DNA of 59,834 bases, from the NCBI GenBank assembly GCA_943354045.1, contig CALRBF010000001.1, positions 200,026-259,859 of the forward strand. Direction: 5' to 3'. Below the pieces are notes generated by a model that had not been told where the DNA came from, did no database searches, and saw nothing but the letters and a program-made list of their open reading frames with translations. Below are positions 1-10,036 of this stretch, one piece after another; the stretch's first letter is position 1; each line of letters starts with the position of its first letter. The stretch comes from Parcubacteria group bacterium (GTDB lineage Bacteria; Patescibacteriota; Minisyncoccia; SW-4-49-11). The translations under genes were made by a program, and so were the position numbers.

Positions 1-234
1 CGTCACCTACGGTGACACCTCCCCCAAGGGAGGACAGGAATGATTGTCCCTCGCTGGAGAGGGGGTATCACGAAGTGGTGGGTGTGGACAAAATTTACAA
101 ATACATTAGAAGAGTATTCCAGCCAGCCCTCTCCTCCCAAGTAAATATAGGAGGGACTTAAAGCCCTACGAATACAAAAACAATTTATAATTCTTAACTT
201 TTAATTTCTCATTCTTAATTGCATCTCCCCTCCC

Positions 235-1407
235 CTACAACCCATATCGTCCTCTGAGGGCATTGTAATTCTGTTGAGTTTCCTCTTGCGTTAAAGCTCT
301 ATTGTAAACTCTAAAATTAGCTATATTTCCTCTATAAAAAGCATTGAGATTTGTAGCAACTCCTATTTTAAAATCTCCCAAAGTTATATTTATATTGCCA
401 GATACAGTCTCAGACGAGGATAGTATACCATTAATATATACTCTTTTTATATTATTGGTTCCACTCCATACTAAAGAATAATGATTCCATCCATATCTAA
501 GGTTAGTATTAGCAATATTAATCCACACACCATTCACATTCCAGTGTTGCCCAACACTCCATCTTGTCCCAAAATGTATCCTATTAGAAATCCAATCTCC
601 AAAAGCACTCTCGTTTCTAGATGTTGTACTAAGTGTAGGATCATCAAAAAACCCCCAGAATTCAAAACTAATTTGAGGGTATACACCTACTAAAGGAGTT
701 TGGACATAATGATTAGTCCCATTAAATGTCAAACTCCCTCCATTAGCGCTGTTATACCCTACTCCATTAATTAGAGTTCCGTTATTCCCATTACCACTCA
801 AATCAGTCCAGGTAGTTCCAGTTCCTGGATAACTAGCTGGATTACCGGCGTCTAGGTTTAGGACTAGTCCACTTGTTATTATAGGTGGAGGTGGAACTAC
901 TGCATCTAAAGTAGTATTAGCAGTCACTGTTGGCTCAGCTGGGAGTGGAACATTAATTGCAATTATCTCTCCACTTTCTCTCAATGACTCTTTTAATCTA
1001 ACACTGACTATATTGGTGGCTGAATCTATAGCCACCTCATAACCAGCTCCTTCAGTACTACCAATATCATTAGGGTCTTGTGGGATGGCTTGTAGGTAGG
1101 TTGGGACTAAAAATTGTTTTAAGTCAAAAAAATCTGTACAATCTGTAGCTTCTGGGTCGCAAATTTCCTTATAATCACGACTCAACCCCGTGGGATAATT
1201 CCCCTCTTGTAGTCGATATTGTATGAGTGCTCCTTCTATTTTTTTGATATCTGATTGCCGAGTATCATTACGGGCATCAATCAACTTAGCTTCTATATTA
1301 AGTGAGACTAGTCCAATAGTCAGGAAAATACCAATTAAAACTATTACTAATAATATCTCAATTAAAGTAAATCCTTTTTGTGATTTTTTTATTTTTATTA
1401 GCTTCAT
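235..1407 (-). CDS. Prepilin-type N-terminal cleavage/methylation protein with C-terminal LamG/concanavalin A-like domain
   Basis: N-terminus KKSQKGFTLIEILLVIVLIGIF (class III signal peptide); C-terminal GLVLNLDAGNPASY...WTDLSGNGNNGTL...VYNRALTQEE LamG signature. Confidence 0.9.
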   Translation of the reverse strand: MKLIKIKKSQKGFTLIEILLVIVLIGIFLTIGLVSLNIEAKLIDARNDTRQSDIKKIEGALIQYRLQEGNYPTGLSRDYKEICDPEATDCTDFFDLKQFLVPTYLQAIPQDPNDIGSTEGAGYEVAIDSATNIVSVRLKESLRESGEIIAINVPLPAEPTVTANTTLDAVVPPPPIITSGLVLNLDAGNPASYPGTGTTWTDLSGNGNNGTLINGVGYNSANGGSLTFNGTNHYVQTPLVGVYPQISFEFWGFFDDPTLSTTSRNESAFGDWISNRIHFGTRWSVGQHWNVNGVWINIANTNLRYGWNHYSLVWSGTNNIKRVYINGILSSSETVSGNINITLGDFKIGVATNLNAFYRGNIANFRVYNRALTQEETQQNYNALRGRYGL

Positions 1408-1421
1408 ATTGTTTTGAGTAT

Positions 1422-2702
1422 TTATTCTGACCTTAAGGCTTTGACTGGGTTGAGAGTAGCTGCTTTGAGAGATGGATATATACCTGCCAGTATTCCAATA
1501 GTAATACTAATTGCTACTATAATTAGAGTAGATATTAAATCAAAGTTAAAGAAAGTATCAACCTGAAATCCAATTTTGTTTAGCTCTTGGACTATAAATA
1601 TATTTCCAACTTGCATACTAATTATGACTATGATCAGTCCAGTTACTCCACCCAATAGACCTATTAGAGCTGATTGGATTAAAAACACACCTAGAATCTG
1701 CATATTAGAAGCTCCCATTGATTTTAAGATTCCAATTTCTTTGGTTTGCTCATAAATACTCATTATCATTGTATTTGTAATCCCAATAGAAGCAATGACA
1801 GCTGATATAGCTCCAAATGTAAATAGAGCAATGGTAAAGGCTTGAATAATATCATCAAGGAATCCCAACACATCATCTGCGGTAAATATTCCTTGAAAAT
1901 TGTAATCGTCCTCAATTATTGTCTTTATGGAATCAAGTTTATCCTCCTCACCTGTTACTCTTAATAAATCATATCCTACCGAAGAGATATATTCTTCTTT
2001 GGAATCAAAGCCACCAATATTAGCTAGGACCCCGACTGAGTTATCTAGAGAGATAATAGCATCATTTCTGTCTCTGCCTGGATCAAAAACTCCTTTGATA
2101 GTATATTCAAATTGTTTATCTAGGATTTCTTTAGTTTTGACTGTGCCGAACAGAGCACTCTTGGAGGTAATAAAAGTTACTTTTTTACCGACTAATTCTT
2201 CTGGGTTTAGCCCATAGAAATCTGCCACTGCTTTTGAGACAAAGATATTCTCTCCACTTGGCTTAGTCTTATCTCCCCAAAATTCTACAAAGTAAGAGTC
2301 TCCTCCTTCTATATCCCACCCAGATATAAAAGATGGAGCATAAGGCTTGTCTTGATCTGCTAATTTTATTTCTAAATTATTAACTATAGTAACTGGAACT
2401 GTACTATTCACTCCATCAATTTTATTAATTTTATCTATTGTTTCTTGGGTAATAAGTGTAGCCTCATCAGGTTTAGTTTCTTCATTGGAAGGTGTGGTAA
2501 ATGCCCCTGGTCCACTTGAATTAGTAATAAATATTTCATTAGATTTGAATTGGTCTTGAATAGCTGATACCAGAAGAGTTCTCAAATCCTGCATCCCAAA
2601 AATTATCAAAGATAACAATATTACTGCAATGGTAATCCCAAGACTAGTTAGAATTGTACGGAGTTTTCGTCTTGCAACTAGGCTGATAGCATACTTAAAC
2701 AT
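1422..2702 (-). CDS. ABC transporter permease, MacB/FtsX family
   Basis: N-terminal RRKLRTILTSLGITIAV, C-terminal FtsX core (EIGILKSMGAS..., LNPVKALRSE); adjacent ATPase. Confidence 0.9.
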   Translation of the reverse strand: MFKYAISLVARRKLRTILTSLGITIAVILLSLIIFGMQDLRTLLVSAIQDQFKSNEIFITNSSGPGAFTTPSNEETKPDEATLITQETIDKINKIDGVNSTVPVTIVNNLEIKLADQDKPYAPSFISGWDIEGGDSYFVEFWGDKTKPSGENIFVSKAVADFYGLNPEELVGKKVTFITSKSALFGTVKTKEILDKQFEYTIKGVFDPGRDRNDAIISLDNSVGVLANIGGFDSKEEYISSVGYDLLRVTGEEDKLDSIKTIIEDDYNFQGIFTADDVLGFLDDIIQAFTIALFTFGAISAVIASIGITNTMIMSIYEQTKEIGILKSMGASNMQILGVFLIQSALIGLLGGVTGLIIVIISMQVGNIFIVQELNKIGFQVDTFFNFDLISTLIIVAISITIGILAGIYPSLKAATLNPVKALRSE

Positions 2703-2706
2703 ATCT

Positions 2707-3375
2707 TTAAATATTATTTACTAATTTACCATCTCTCAAGAATAACTTCCTGTCAATTCCCTCAGCTAAATGCAAATCATGGGTGACTAAGAACATCGTC
2801 ATATTCTCCTCCGCATTTAGTTCAAATAAAAGATGCATAATTTCTTTACCTGTAACAGAGTCTAGATTACCTGTTGGCTCATCTGCCAGTAAAATCTCTG
2901 GCTTTGCTATCAGGGCTCTGGCAATAGCTACTCTTTGCATCTGTCCTCCAGATAATTCATTAGGTTTATGTTTGAGTCTATCTGATAACCCCACTTTATC
3001 CAATAGATATTTAGCTCTATCTTCTGATTCTTTACCAGTTAATTGCTTCCCGAATTTTAGAGGTAATAATACATTTTCTAGCACATTGAGAGCCGAAATT
3101 AAATTGAATTGCTGAAAGATAGTACCAACTTTAAATCTATGATAAATATTAGGATTATAATCTTTGATATCTTTATTATCTACGATTACCTGTCCCTCAT
3201 ATACTCTATCTAAACCACCTAATATATTCAAAAGAGTTGATTTTCCAGAACCAGAGCTTCCTATAATAGCCACCATTTCTTTCGTCTCTGCGGTAAACGA
3301 AATATCATTTAATGCAAAGACTTGGTTTTCTGCATTCATTTGATAGATTTTTTTGAGATTTTTAACTTCTATCAT
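2707..3375 (-). CDS. ABC transporter ATP-binding protein (LolD/MacB type)
   Basis: Walker [25 protein letters not shown] signature, Walker B ILLADEPTGNLD. Confidence 0.95.
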   Translation of the reverse strand: MIEVKNLKKIYQMNAENQVFALNDISFTAETKEMVAIIGSSGSGKSTLLNILGGLDRVYEGQVIVDNKDIKDYNPNIYHRFKVGTIFQQFNLISALNVLENVLLPLKFGKQLTGKESEDRAKYLLDKVGLSDRLKHKPNELSGGQMQRVAIARALIAKPEILLADEPTGNLDSVTGKEIMHLLFELNAEENMTMFLVTHDLHLAEGIDRKLFLRDGKLVNNI

Positions 3376-5213
3376 ATATCTTGTCTTAGGCTTTCTACTT
3401 GTCCTATTATGCTATCCACATTAATTTGCTCAAATGCCAATAACTCTTCTGGACTACCACTACGTGGAATTTCTTGTACTGATAAAGATCGTATTGGTAT
3501 TAATATATCTTCTATTTCAGATCGTATTGCCTCTGCAATTCCCCCTGAAATATGATGGTCTTCTACAATAATAAATCCTTTGGTCTCCCGAGCTGCACTG
3601 TGCAAAGTCGCTGTATCAAGAGGTTTTATACTATATAAGTCAATGACCCGAACTCTGACTCCTCTTGATTGTAGTATATCATAAGCCTTCAAACATTCAT
3701 AGAGAGTAATCCCAGCTCCAATAAGGGTATATTCATCTGCCTCGCTTTGATGTAATATTTTACTCCCCCCCACGACAAAGGTCTCATCTACATCATATAA
3801 TACCGGTATATCGGCTCTTGTAACTCTCAAATAGCTCAGTCCCTGATAAAGATAGGCTTGTTCTGTTAATTTAAGAGCTGAAACCGCATCGCTCGGATAT
3901 AATACTATTGAGGCAAATAATCCTCTGAAGAAGGCAATATCATTCAGAGCCATTTGAGATGGCCCATCAGCTCCAATAGATACTCCTGCATGAGTACCAA
4001 CAATTACCATATTGGGAGCATTATATTGAGCCATACGAATTTGATCATAGGCTCTAGTTAAAAACCCCGCAAAAGATGAGGCAAAAGGTTTTTTACCCGA
4101 CAGAGACAACCCTATTGCAACCTCAATCATATTTTGTTCTGCAATAAACATTTCAATAAATCGCTCTGGGTCAGCGTGATTTGCAAAAGTAGAATTACTA
4201 ACCTCAGCATCCAATACAATAATATCTGAATAATTATGAGTTAAGATATTAAGCGCATCTCCAAAAGCTTTGCGGGCAGATACCAATGTATCTAAATCAT
4301 AGCGAGGATAAGAATTAACATCAAATACTGGTGGGATATAGGAATTAAGTTCCGTAATTTCTGGACTAGATATTTCTGCTCTCAAAGATAAATCTATACT
4401 TCCAAGTTCATGAATATAGGTATCAAATTGTTCTTGACTTAATGCCTTTCCATGCCAATTATCTTTATCCTGTATAAGTGATATTCCCTTTCCTTTAATG
4501 GTTTTAGCTAATATTGCCGTTGGCTTATCTAATTTCTTAGCATCTGCTAAAGCTGATACCACTTCACTGACATTATGTCCATCAATTGTAATCACATTCC
4601 AACCAAAGGCCTCAAAACGCTGACGATATGTATTAATATCATAGCCCTGCATTGTTTCCCCTCTTTGTCCTAATCGATTAATGTCAATTAAGGTAATAAG
4701 ATTATTAAGACCTAAATAAGCTGCACTTTCAACACTTTCCCATATTGATCCTTCTGCAAGCTCGCTATCCCCTAATAAAACATAGGTATATGCATTTGTC
4801 TTATCAAATTTTTTAGCATTGAGTGCATATCCAATTCCAATCCCTATACCTTGCCCGAGAGACCCAGTCGCAGCGTCGGTAAAAATAAATCGTTTGCTCG
4901 GATGCCCTTCCAGAACACTGTCAAATTGTCTTAATTCTTGTATTTCCTCTGGGGTAATAACTCCTGCTAGTAACCAGAGACTATATAACAATGGAGCTGC
5001 ATGGCCTTTTGATAGAATAAATCTGTCATTATAAGGGCTTTTGGAATCAGTAATATCATAGTGAAATTCTCCTCCAAAAAATAATCCCACTCCTAGCTCG
5101 GCAGCAGACAATGAAGAGCTTGGATGCCCCGAACCAGCTTGAGTTGTTGCATATAAACTCCAATAACGAGTAAGAGCTGACAATTGTTCTAGTCTTTCGA
5201 GAGAATCAACCAT
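3372..5213 (-). CDS. tkt: Transketolase, single-chain
   Basis: SGHPSSSLSAAELG, GSLGQGIGIGIGYALN, GDSELAEGSIWE TPP motifs; overlaps start of downstream ABC gene. Confidence 0.93.
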   Translation of the reverse strand: MVDSLERLEQLSALTRYWSLYATTQAGSGHPSSSLSAAELGVGLFFGGEFHYDITDSKSPYNDRFILSKGHAAPLLYSLWLLAGVITPEEIQELRQFDSVLEGHPSKRFIFTDAATGSLGQGIGIGIGYALNAKKFDKTNAYTYVLLGDSELAEGSIWESVESAAYLGLNNLITLIDINRLGQRGETMQGYDINTYRQRFEAFGWNVITIDGHNVSEVVSALADAKKLDKPTAILAKTIKGKGISLIQDKDNWHGKALSQEQFDTYIHELGSIDLSLRAEISSPEITELNSYIPPVFDVNSYPRYDLDTLVSARKAFGDALNILTHNYSDIIVLDAEVSNSTFANHADPERFIEMFIAEQNMIEVAIGLSLSGKKPFASSFAGFLTRAYDQIRMAQYNAPNMVIVGTHAGVSIGADGPSQMALNDIAFFRGLFASIVLYPSDAVSALKLTEQAYLYQGLSYLRVTRADIPVLYDVDETFVVGGSKILHQSEADEYTLIGAGITLYECLKAYDILQSRGVRVRVIDLYSIKPLDTATLHSAARETKGFIIVEDHHISGGIAEAIRSEIEDILIPIRSLSVQEIPRSGSPEELLAFEQINVDSIIGQVESLRQDI

Positions 5214-5214
5214 A

Positions 5215-5673
5215 TTATAATTGATTATTTTCTAATTCAGTTATTTTGGTCAACCGCCGAATATGCCTTTCTTCTAAAGACGGTTCTGTTGTGATAAAAG
5301 TTTCTACTATATCAGGAATTTGATCAATTGCTAGATTGGCAGATAAAGCCAAAACATTAATATGATTATGGGCTCGGGCAATAGCAACTGTCTCAATAGC
5401 ACTTAATACCGCCGATCTAATACCAGGAATTTTATTGGTAACTATACTAACACCAACTCCTGTTCCACAAACAACAATTCCGAGTGAGTCTGAATTTGAT
5501 GAAACTTTACGAGCCACTTCAACAGCAAAGTCAGGATAATCATCCTGCTCATCATATACTGTATTTCCCATATCAATAGCTTCTATTCCTTTTTCTTGTA
5601 GAAATCGTATAATATGTTGTTTGAGCTCAAATCCCCTATGATCAGACCCAATATATATCGTTGAGATATTCAT
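5215..5673 (-). CDS. rpiB: Ribose-5-phosphate isomerase B
   Basis: IYIGSDHRGFELK, VVCGTGVGVSIVTNKIPGIRSA. Confidence 0.95.
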   Translation of the reverse strand: MNISTIYIGSDHRGFELKQHIIRFLQEKGIEAIDMGNTVYDEQDDYPDFAVEVARKVSSNSDSLGIVVCGTGVGVSIVTNKIPGIRSAVLSAIETVAIARAHNHINVLALSANLAIDQIPDIVETFITTEPSLEERHIRRLTKITELENNQL

Positions 5674-5683
5674 ATAATTATTC

Positions 5684-6280
5684 TTATTTTTGTAATAATT
5701 TGAGAGCCTGACGAATTTGCTCTGAAACTTCTAGATTAGAGTCTAGTTGAGGTATAATTTTCTGAATTTGTATTGATTTATATCCAAGAGACTCCAGAGC
5801 ATCCCATACATCTTGAGTACCTTGATATTCTTGAGCTGAATTAGCAGAAATATTTTCTGCCCCCTCTATATATACCAAATTTCCTAATTTATCTCGGAGT
5901 TCTAATACAATTCTCTCAGCAGTTTTTTTACCAATACCAGAAGCCTGATTAAGGACATTTACTCTTTCTTGTTGTATTGCCCTCATCAAAGCTTCAGGCT
6001 GATCGAGATCTAATAAAGCCAAGGCACTTTTTGCTCCCACTCCATTAACTGAAATTAAATACTTGAATAATTCAAATGATAATATATCCAAAAATCCAAA
6101 TAATATTAAGCTATCTTCTTTTACATCAAGATAAGTAATCAGAGATACCTCATCCCCTATTGTCCCCAGAGAATTCAAAGTAATACTATTTACTAATACG
6201 GAATAACCTACCCCATTTACATCGACAATAAGGTTATGTTGATTTTTATATTGAATTTTTCCAGATAAGCTTGCAATCAT
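5684..6280 (-). CDS. ruvA: Holliday junction DNA helicase subunit RuvA
   Basis: MIASLSGKIQYK, VNGVGAKSALALL, GIGKKTAERIVLELRDKL. Confidence 0.95.
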   Translation of the reverse strand: MIASLSGKIQYKNQHNLIVDVNGVGYSVLVNSITLNSLGTIGDEVSLITYLDVKEDSLILFGFLDILSFELFKYLISVNGVGAKSALALLDLDQPEALMRAIQQERVNVLNQASGIGKKTAERIVLELRDKLGNLVYIEGAENISANSAQEYQGTQDVWDALESLGYKSIQIQKIIPQLDSNLEVSEQIRQALKLLQK

Positions 6281-6412
6281 ATTATTTTATTACTTTTATA
6301 TTATTATATCACAATTAATTATTAATTGTGATATATTCAAATATGAGCTATTTTATGGTACAATATATGCAGTATATCCATATATACTAAATATTCAATA
6401 AATACTCTCATT

Positions 6413-6934
6413 ATGATAAAAGTAGGACAACCAGCTCCTGATTTCACCTTACAAGGATATCAGGACGGAAAATTTGCAGAATACTCATTATCCCAAATCA
6501 CTGGTTCTGGAAAATGGGTGGTATTATTCTTCTATCCATTAGACTTTACTTTTGTATGTCCAACTGAAATTACTGGATTTAACAAAAAAATTGAAGAGTT
6601 CAATAAGCTTGGTGCTCAGGTTCTCGGAGCTAGTGTAGACAGTGTACATTCTCACAAAGCTTGGGTAGAAAAAGATTTAGGTAAACTTGAATTTCCACTT
6701 CTTTCAGATTTTCGTAAAGAAACTGCAGATAATTACAATATTCTTGTAGATAATGATGGTGGAGTAGCTCTTCGGGGAACCTTTATCATTGATCCACTAG
6801 GAGTATTACGATATGCTGTAGTATCTGACTTAAATGTTGGACGAAGTATTGAGGAAACGGTAAGAGTTCTCTCAGCACTTAAAAATGGAGGTCTATGTCC
6901 TGTAGAATGGGAAGAAGGAGAATCTACTTTATAG
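6413..6934 (+). CDS. ahpC: Peroxiredoxin (AhpC/Prx1 typical 2-Cys)
   Basis: FFYPLDFTFVCPTEI peroxidatic motif, C-terminal GGLCPVEW resolving Cys. Confidence 0.93.
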   Translation: MIKVGQPAPDFTLQGYQDGKFAEYSLSQITGSGKWVVLFFYPLDFTFVCPTEITGFNKKIEEFNKLGAQVLGASVDSVHSHKAWVEKDLGKLEFPLLSDFRKETADNYNILVDNDGGVALRGTFIIDPLGVLRYAVVSDLNVGRSIEETVRVLSALKNGGLCPVEWEEGESTL

Positions 6935-6953
6935 TATATCCTCTTCACTAAAT

Positions 6954-6985
6954 AAAAAAGACAGAGTTTAAACTCTGTCTTTTTT
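6954..6985. terminator. Bidirectional intrinsic terminator between convergent ahpC and glutaredoxin genes
   Basis: Perfect palindrome AAAAAAGACAGAGTTTAAACTCTGTCTTTTTT. Confidence 0.9.
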
Positions 6986-6998
6986 ATTTAAAATATAT

Positions 6999-7244
6999 TT
7001 AGGCTTCAATTCCTACGAGTTTTGCTAAGGTAGCTCTATCATAACCAATCAAAATTTGACCATCTACATCAATGACAGGAACTCCCATTTGACCACTTTT
7101 TTCAACGAGTTCATTTCGCTTTTCAGCATCAGCCGCAACATTGTAGTCGGTAAAGTGGATATTATTTTCAATTAAGAATTCTTTTGCTTGCTTACAAAAC
7201 CCACAAGTAGGAGTTGAATAAATCTGTATATTTGGAGTACTCAT
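6999..7244 (-). CDS. Glutaredoxin-family protein
   Basis: IYSTPTCGFCKQAKEFL, GVPVIDVDGQILIGYD. Confidence 0.93.
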   Translation of the reverse strand: MSTPNIQIYSTPTCGFCKQAKEFLIENNIHFTDYNVAADAEKRNELVEKSGQMGVPVIDVDGQILIGYDRATLAKLVGIEA

Positions 7245-7282
7245 AATGATATATTATTAATTTACATTATTAGTATAACATA

Positions 7283-8029
7283 TTATTTCAAAAGGTCATC
7301 AAGATATCCTTGAAAGGTTGCAAGAGGCAAAGCACCAGCAATACGAATACCTCCAACTAATTTTCCATTTTCTAATTTTCCAATAATAAATCCAGGTGTT
7401 CCTGTAATTCCATTATCATTCCCAAATTTTGTTCCTGCCTTTACCTTATCGAGAGTTTTGTCATCTTTAAGACAAGCGTCAAATTTTGATGTATCAAGAC
7501 CTGCGATACTTTTTGCCAATACATTTAATTCTTCTTCTTTCATACCATCTCCACCACTAACAGTTTTATCAAAAATAGCGGTAGCATATTCAAAATATCC
7601 TTTATTTCCTTTTTGTTCATATACACATTGAGCTGCTACTGCTTGCTTGGTTGCAAGAGGATCATGAAAAGACAACGGATAATCTTTCCAGGCTAATATT
7701 GCTTTTCCTGTATCGACATATTCCTTAATTATATCTAAACGAGATCCTTCATGAAATTTTTTACAAAAAGGACATTCATAATCACTAAATTCAATAATTG
7801 CAATTTTGGCCTCATCTTTATTACCAAGATATGGAGTATCATCTGAAATATCAACATTAATATCTCGAGCCTCCACCGGATCATTATCGTCAACTTTAGG
7901 CAAATCATTCGTAGCGGTATTATTACTATCTTTTCTACTTTGATACCCATTAAATATAATGGCTGAGGCAATCATCATACCAGAAAGTAAAATTGAAGCA
8001 ACCACTAATAAAATTGATTTATTTTCCAT
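7283..8029 (-). CDS. DsbA-family thioredoxin-fold protein, membrane anchored
   Basis: N-terminal TM, IIEFSDYECPFCKKFHEG, ...GITGTPGFIIG. Confidence 0.9.
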   Translation of the reverse strand: MENKSILLVVASILLSGMMIASAIIFNGYQSRKDSNNTATNDLPKVDDNDPVEARDINVDISDDTPYLGNKDEAKIAIIEFSDYECPFCKKFHEGSRLDIIKEYVDTGKAILAWKDYPLSFHDPLATKQAVAAQCVYEQKGNKGYFEYATAIFDKTVSGGDGMKEEELNVLAKSIAGLDTSKFDACLKDDKTLDKVKAGTKFGNDNGITGTPGFIIGKLENGKLVGGIRIAGALPLATFQGYLDDLLK

Positions 8030-8112
8030 ATTATATTATTATTCTATTATGATATTAGTATATCAAACATTTTTATATTATCAAAATACATTCTCATTAA
8101 ACTCAAGAAGAT

Positions 8113-9051
8113 ATGATTTATGACACCATCATTATTGGAGGAGGTCCTACAGGAACAGCTGCCTCTGTATATGCCGCTCGAAAACAATTAAAAGCTATTT
8201 TGATTACCGACAGTTTTGGAGGACAATCTGTAGTATCCAATGATATTGATAACTGGATTGGAGATATTAGAATTTCTGGCTTTGAATTAGCTCAAAAATT
8301 TGAAGCTCATATTAAAGCTCAAGATGGACTAGAAACGTTAATTGATAAAGTTTCTAAGATCGATCAAATCTCAGATAATCCCTATCCTATTTATGAAGTG
8401 ATAACTGAAGGGGGCAAAACTTTTCAAGCGAAAACCCTTATTCTTGGAATGGGAGCACATCGTCGAAAATTAGATATTCCTGGAGAAGCTGAGTTTAGTG
8501 CAAAAGGAGTGGCTTATTGTGCTACTTGTGATGCACCATTTTTTGAAGGACAAAAAGTAGCTGTAGTGGGAGGAGGAAATGCTGGGCTCGAAAGTGTACT
8601 TGACTTACTCTCTTATGCGAGCGAAGTCTATCTCTTTAATCGTAGTGATGAACTCAAGGGAGACCCTCAAACAGCTGAAAAAATCCAAAAACATCCTAAT
8701 TTCAAAGGGATACTTTATAATACGGTAGTCACTGATATATTTGGAGAAAAATTAATGACAGGAATTCATTATCAAAATCTCAAAACACAAGAGATTAATG
8801 AACTTGCCATTACAGGTTTATTTATTGAAATTGGTTCTCTACCAAATTCAGATATAGTAAAGCATCTGGTTGATACCAATCAAATTGGAGAAATCATTAT
8901 TGATCATAAATATTCTACCACCTCCCGAGCAGGAATATTCGCTGCTGGAGATATCACCGACGAAGCCTATAAACAGAATAATATTTCAGCGGGAGACGCT
9001 GTCAAAGCTGCTCTATCAGCTTATAATTATATTCATAAATTGGAGGGTTAG
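8113..9051 (+). CDS. trxB: Thioredoxin reductase-like FAD/NAD(P) oxidoreductase
   Basis: IIIGGGPTGTAASVYAARK, GVAYCATCDAPFF redox motif, VAVVGGGNAG. Confidence 0.92.
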   Translation: MIYDTIIIGGGPTGTAASVYAARKQLKAILITDSFGGQSVVSNDIDNWIGDIRISGFELAQKFEAHIKAQDGLETLIDKVSKIDQISDNPYPIYEVITEGGKTFQAKTLILGMGAHRRKLDIPGEAEFSAKGVAYCATCDAPFFEGQKVAVVGGGNAGLESVLDLLSYASEVYLFNRSDELKGDPQTAEKIQKHPNFKGILYNTVVTDIFGEKLMTGIHYQNLKTQEINELAITGLFIEIGSLPNSDIVKHLVDTNQIGEIIIDHKYSTTSRAGIFAAGDITDEAYKQNNISAGDAVKAALSAYNYIHKLEG

Positions 9052-9097
9052 TAAAGAAAAGGATTACCTCTTGTGAAAAGATAATCTAAATAAAAAT

Positions 9098-9400
9098 TTA
9101 ATTACATGGTAATGAAAATAGAATGAGTATATTTCCATTTGAATCTTTGAGTTCTATTGGTTCTCCTGGTTTCAAAACTATATAATTTAAGTATTTGGGG
9201 TCAGTGATTATTATATTACATTTAGCAGCATATACTGTATAAACTGTGTTATTATATATAAATTTTACTTCAACACCATACTCTACTCTTAAAAACTTAT
9301 ATTGAACTTTATCATTATTTTCTGTATTTAATGATTCCGCCCATATTGGTTGAGGATAAAATAGTAAACTTAATAGAAACCCAAGAATTGAGGTTTTCAT
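9098..9400 (-). CDS. Small secreted hypothetical protein
   Basis: Signal peptide-like MKTSILGFLLSLLFYPQPIWAES. Confidence 0.6.
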   Translation of the reverse strand: MKTSILGFLLSLLFYPQPIWAESLNTENNDKVQYKFLRVEYGVEVKFIYNNTVYTVYAAKCNIIITDPKYLNYIVLKPGEPIELKDSNGNILILFSLPCN

Positions 9401-9468
9401 AATTAGAAAGGTACAAAGTACAACACAGATACTATATCACAAAAAGTATGTATAAACAATTATACAGT

Positions 9469-10026
9469 TCACCTCCCCATAAAATCCTGAAAAACTTGAG
9501 TCTGCTCCAATAGCCTTAACTCCTCTTTACACCATTCGGAGAAAGTTGTCTCATCAGCAAAGGCTTTCTCCACAAATTTGCCCCAATCAAGCCAACGATA
9601 ATCCTCTACTTCCTCAGGGTGCGGTGTGATAATATCTGAACTAATACCAAAGAATATAGGACAAATTTCATTTTCCACAACTCTATCCCGTTCAAAACGA
9701 TAGCGATAAGGGCTCGCCTCTACTAAAAGCTCAAAATTCTCTACTCCAAGTTCAAATTTAGCTCTTCTCCTGACTGCGTCGATTGTCTCCTCCCCGAGTT
9801 CCGGATGCCCACAACAGCTATTCGACCAGACAAGAGGCCAAGTTTTCTTACCTGACCATCGCTGTTGAATTAGAAACTTTTTGTCAGATGGGCGAAAAAG
9901 AAAAAGTGAAAAAGCTCGATGAAGGGGTGTTGTCAGAGTATGTACCTCAGATTTAGGGGCTACTCCAATAACTTCATCGAGCTCAGTTACTAATACAACA
10001 TGCTCAAAGTTGGGCTTTGATATCAT
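9469..10026 (-). CDS. idi: Isopentenyl-diphosphate delta-isomerase, type I (NUDIX)
   Basis: HRAFSLFLF, WSNSCCGHPELGEETIDAVRRR, EVEDYRWLDW. Confidence 0.92.
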   Translation of the reverse strand: MISKPNFEHVVLVTELDEVIGVAPKSEVHTLTTPLHRAFSLFLFRPSDKKFLIQQRWSGKKTWPLVWSNSCCGHPELGEETIDAVRRRAKFELGVENFELLVEASPYRYRFERDRVVENEICPIFFGISSDIITPHPEEVEDYRWLDWGKFVEKAFADETTFSEWCKEELRLLEQTQVFQDFMGR

Positions 10027-10036
10027 TTAGACAAGA

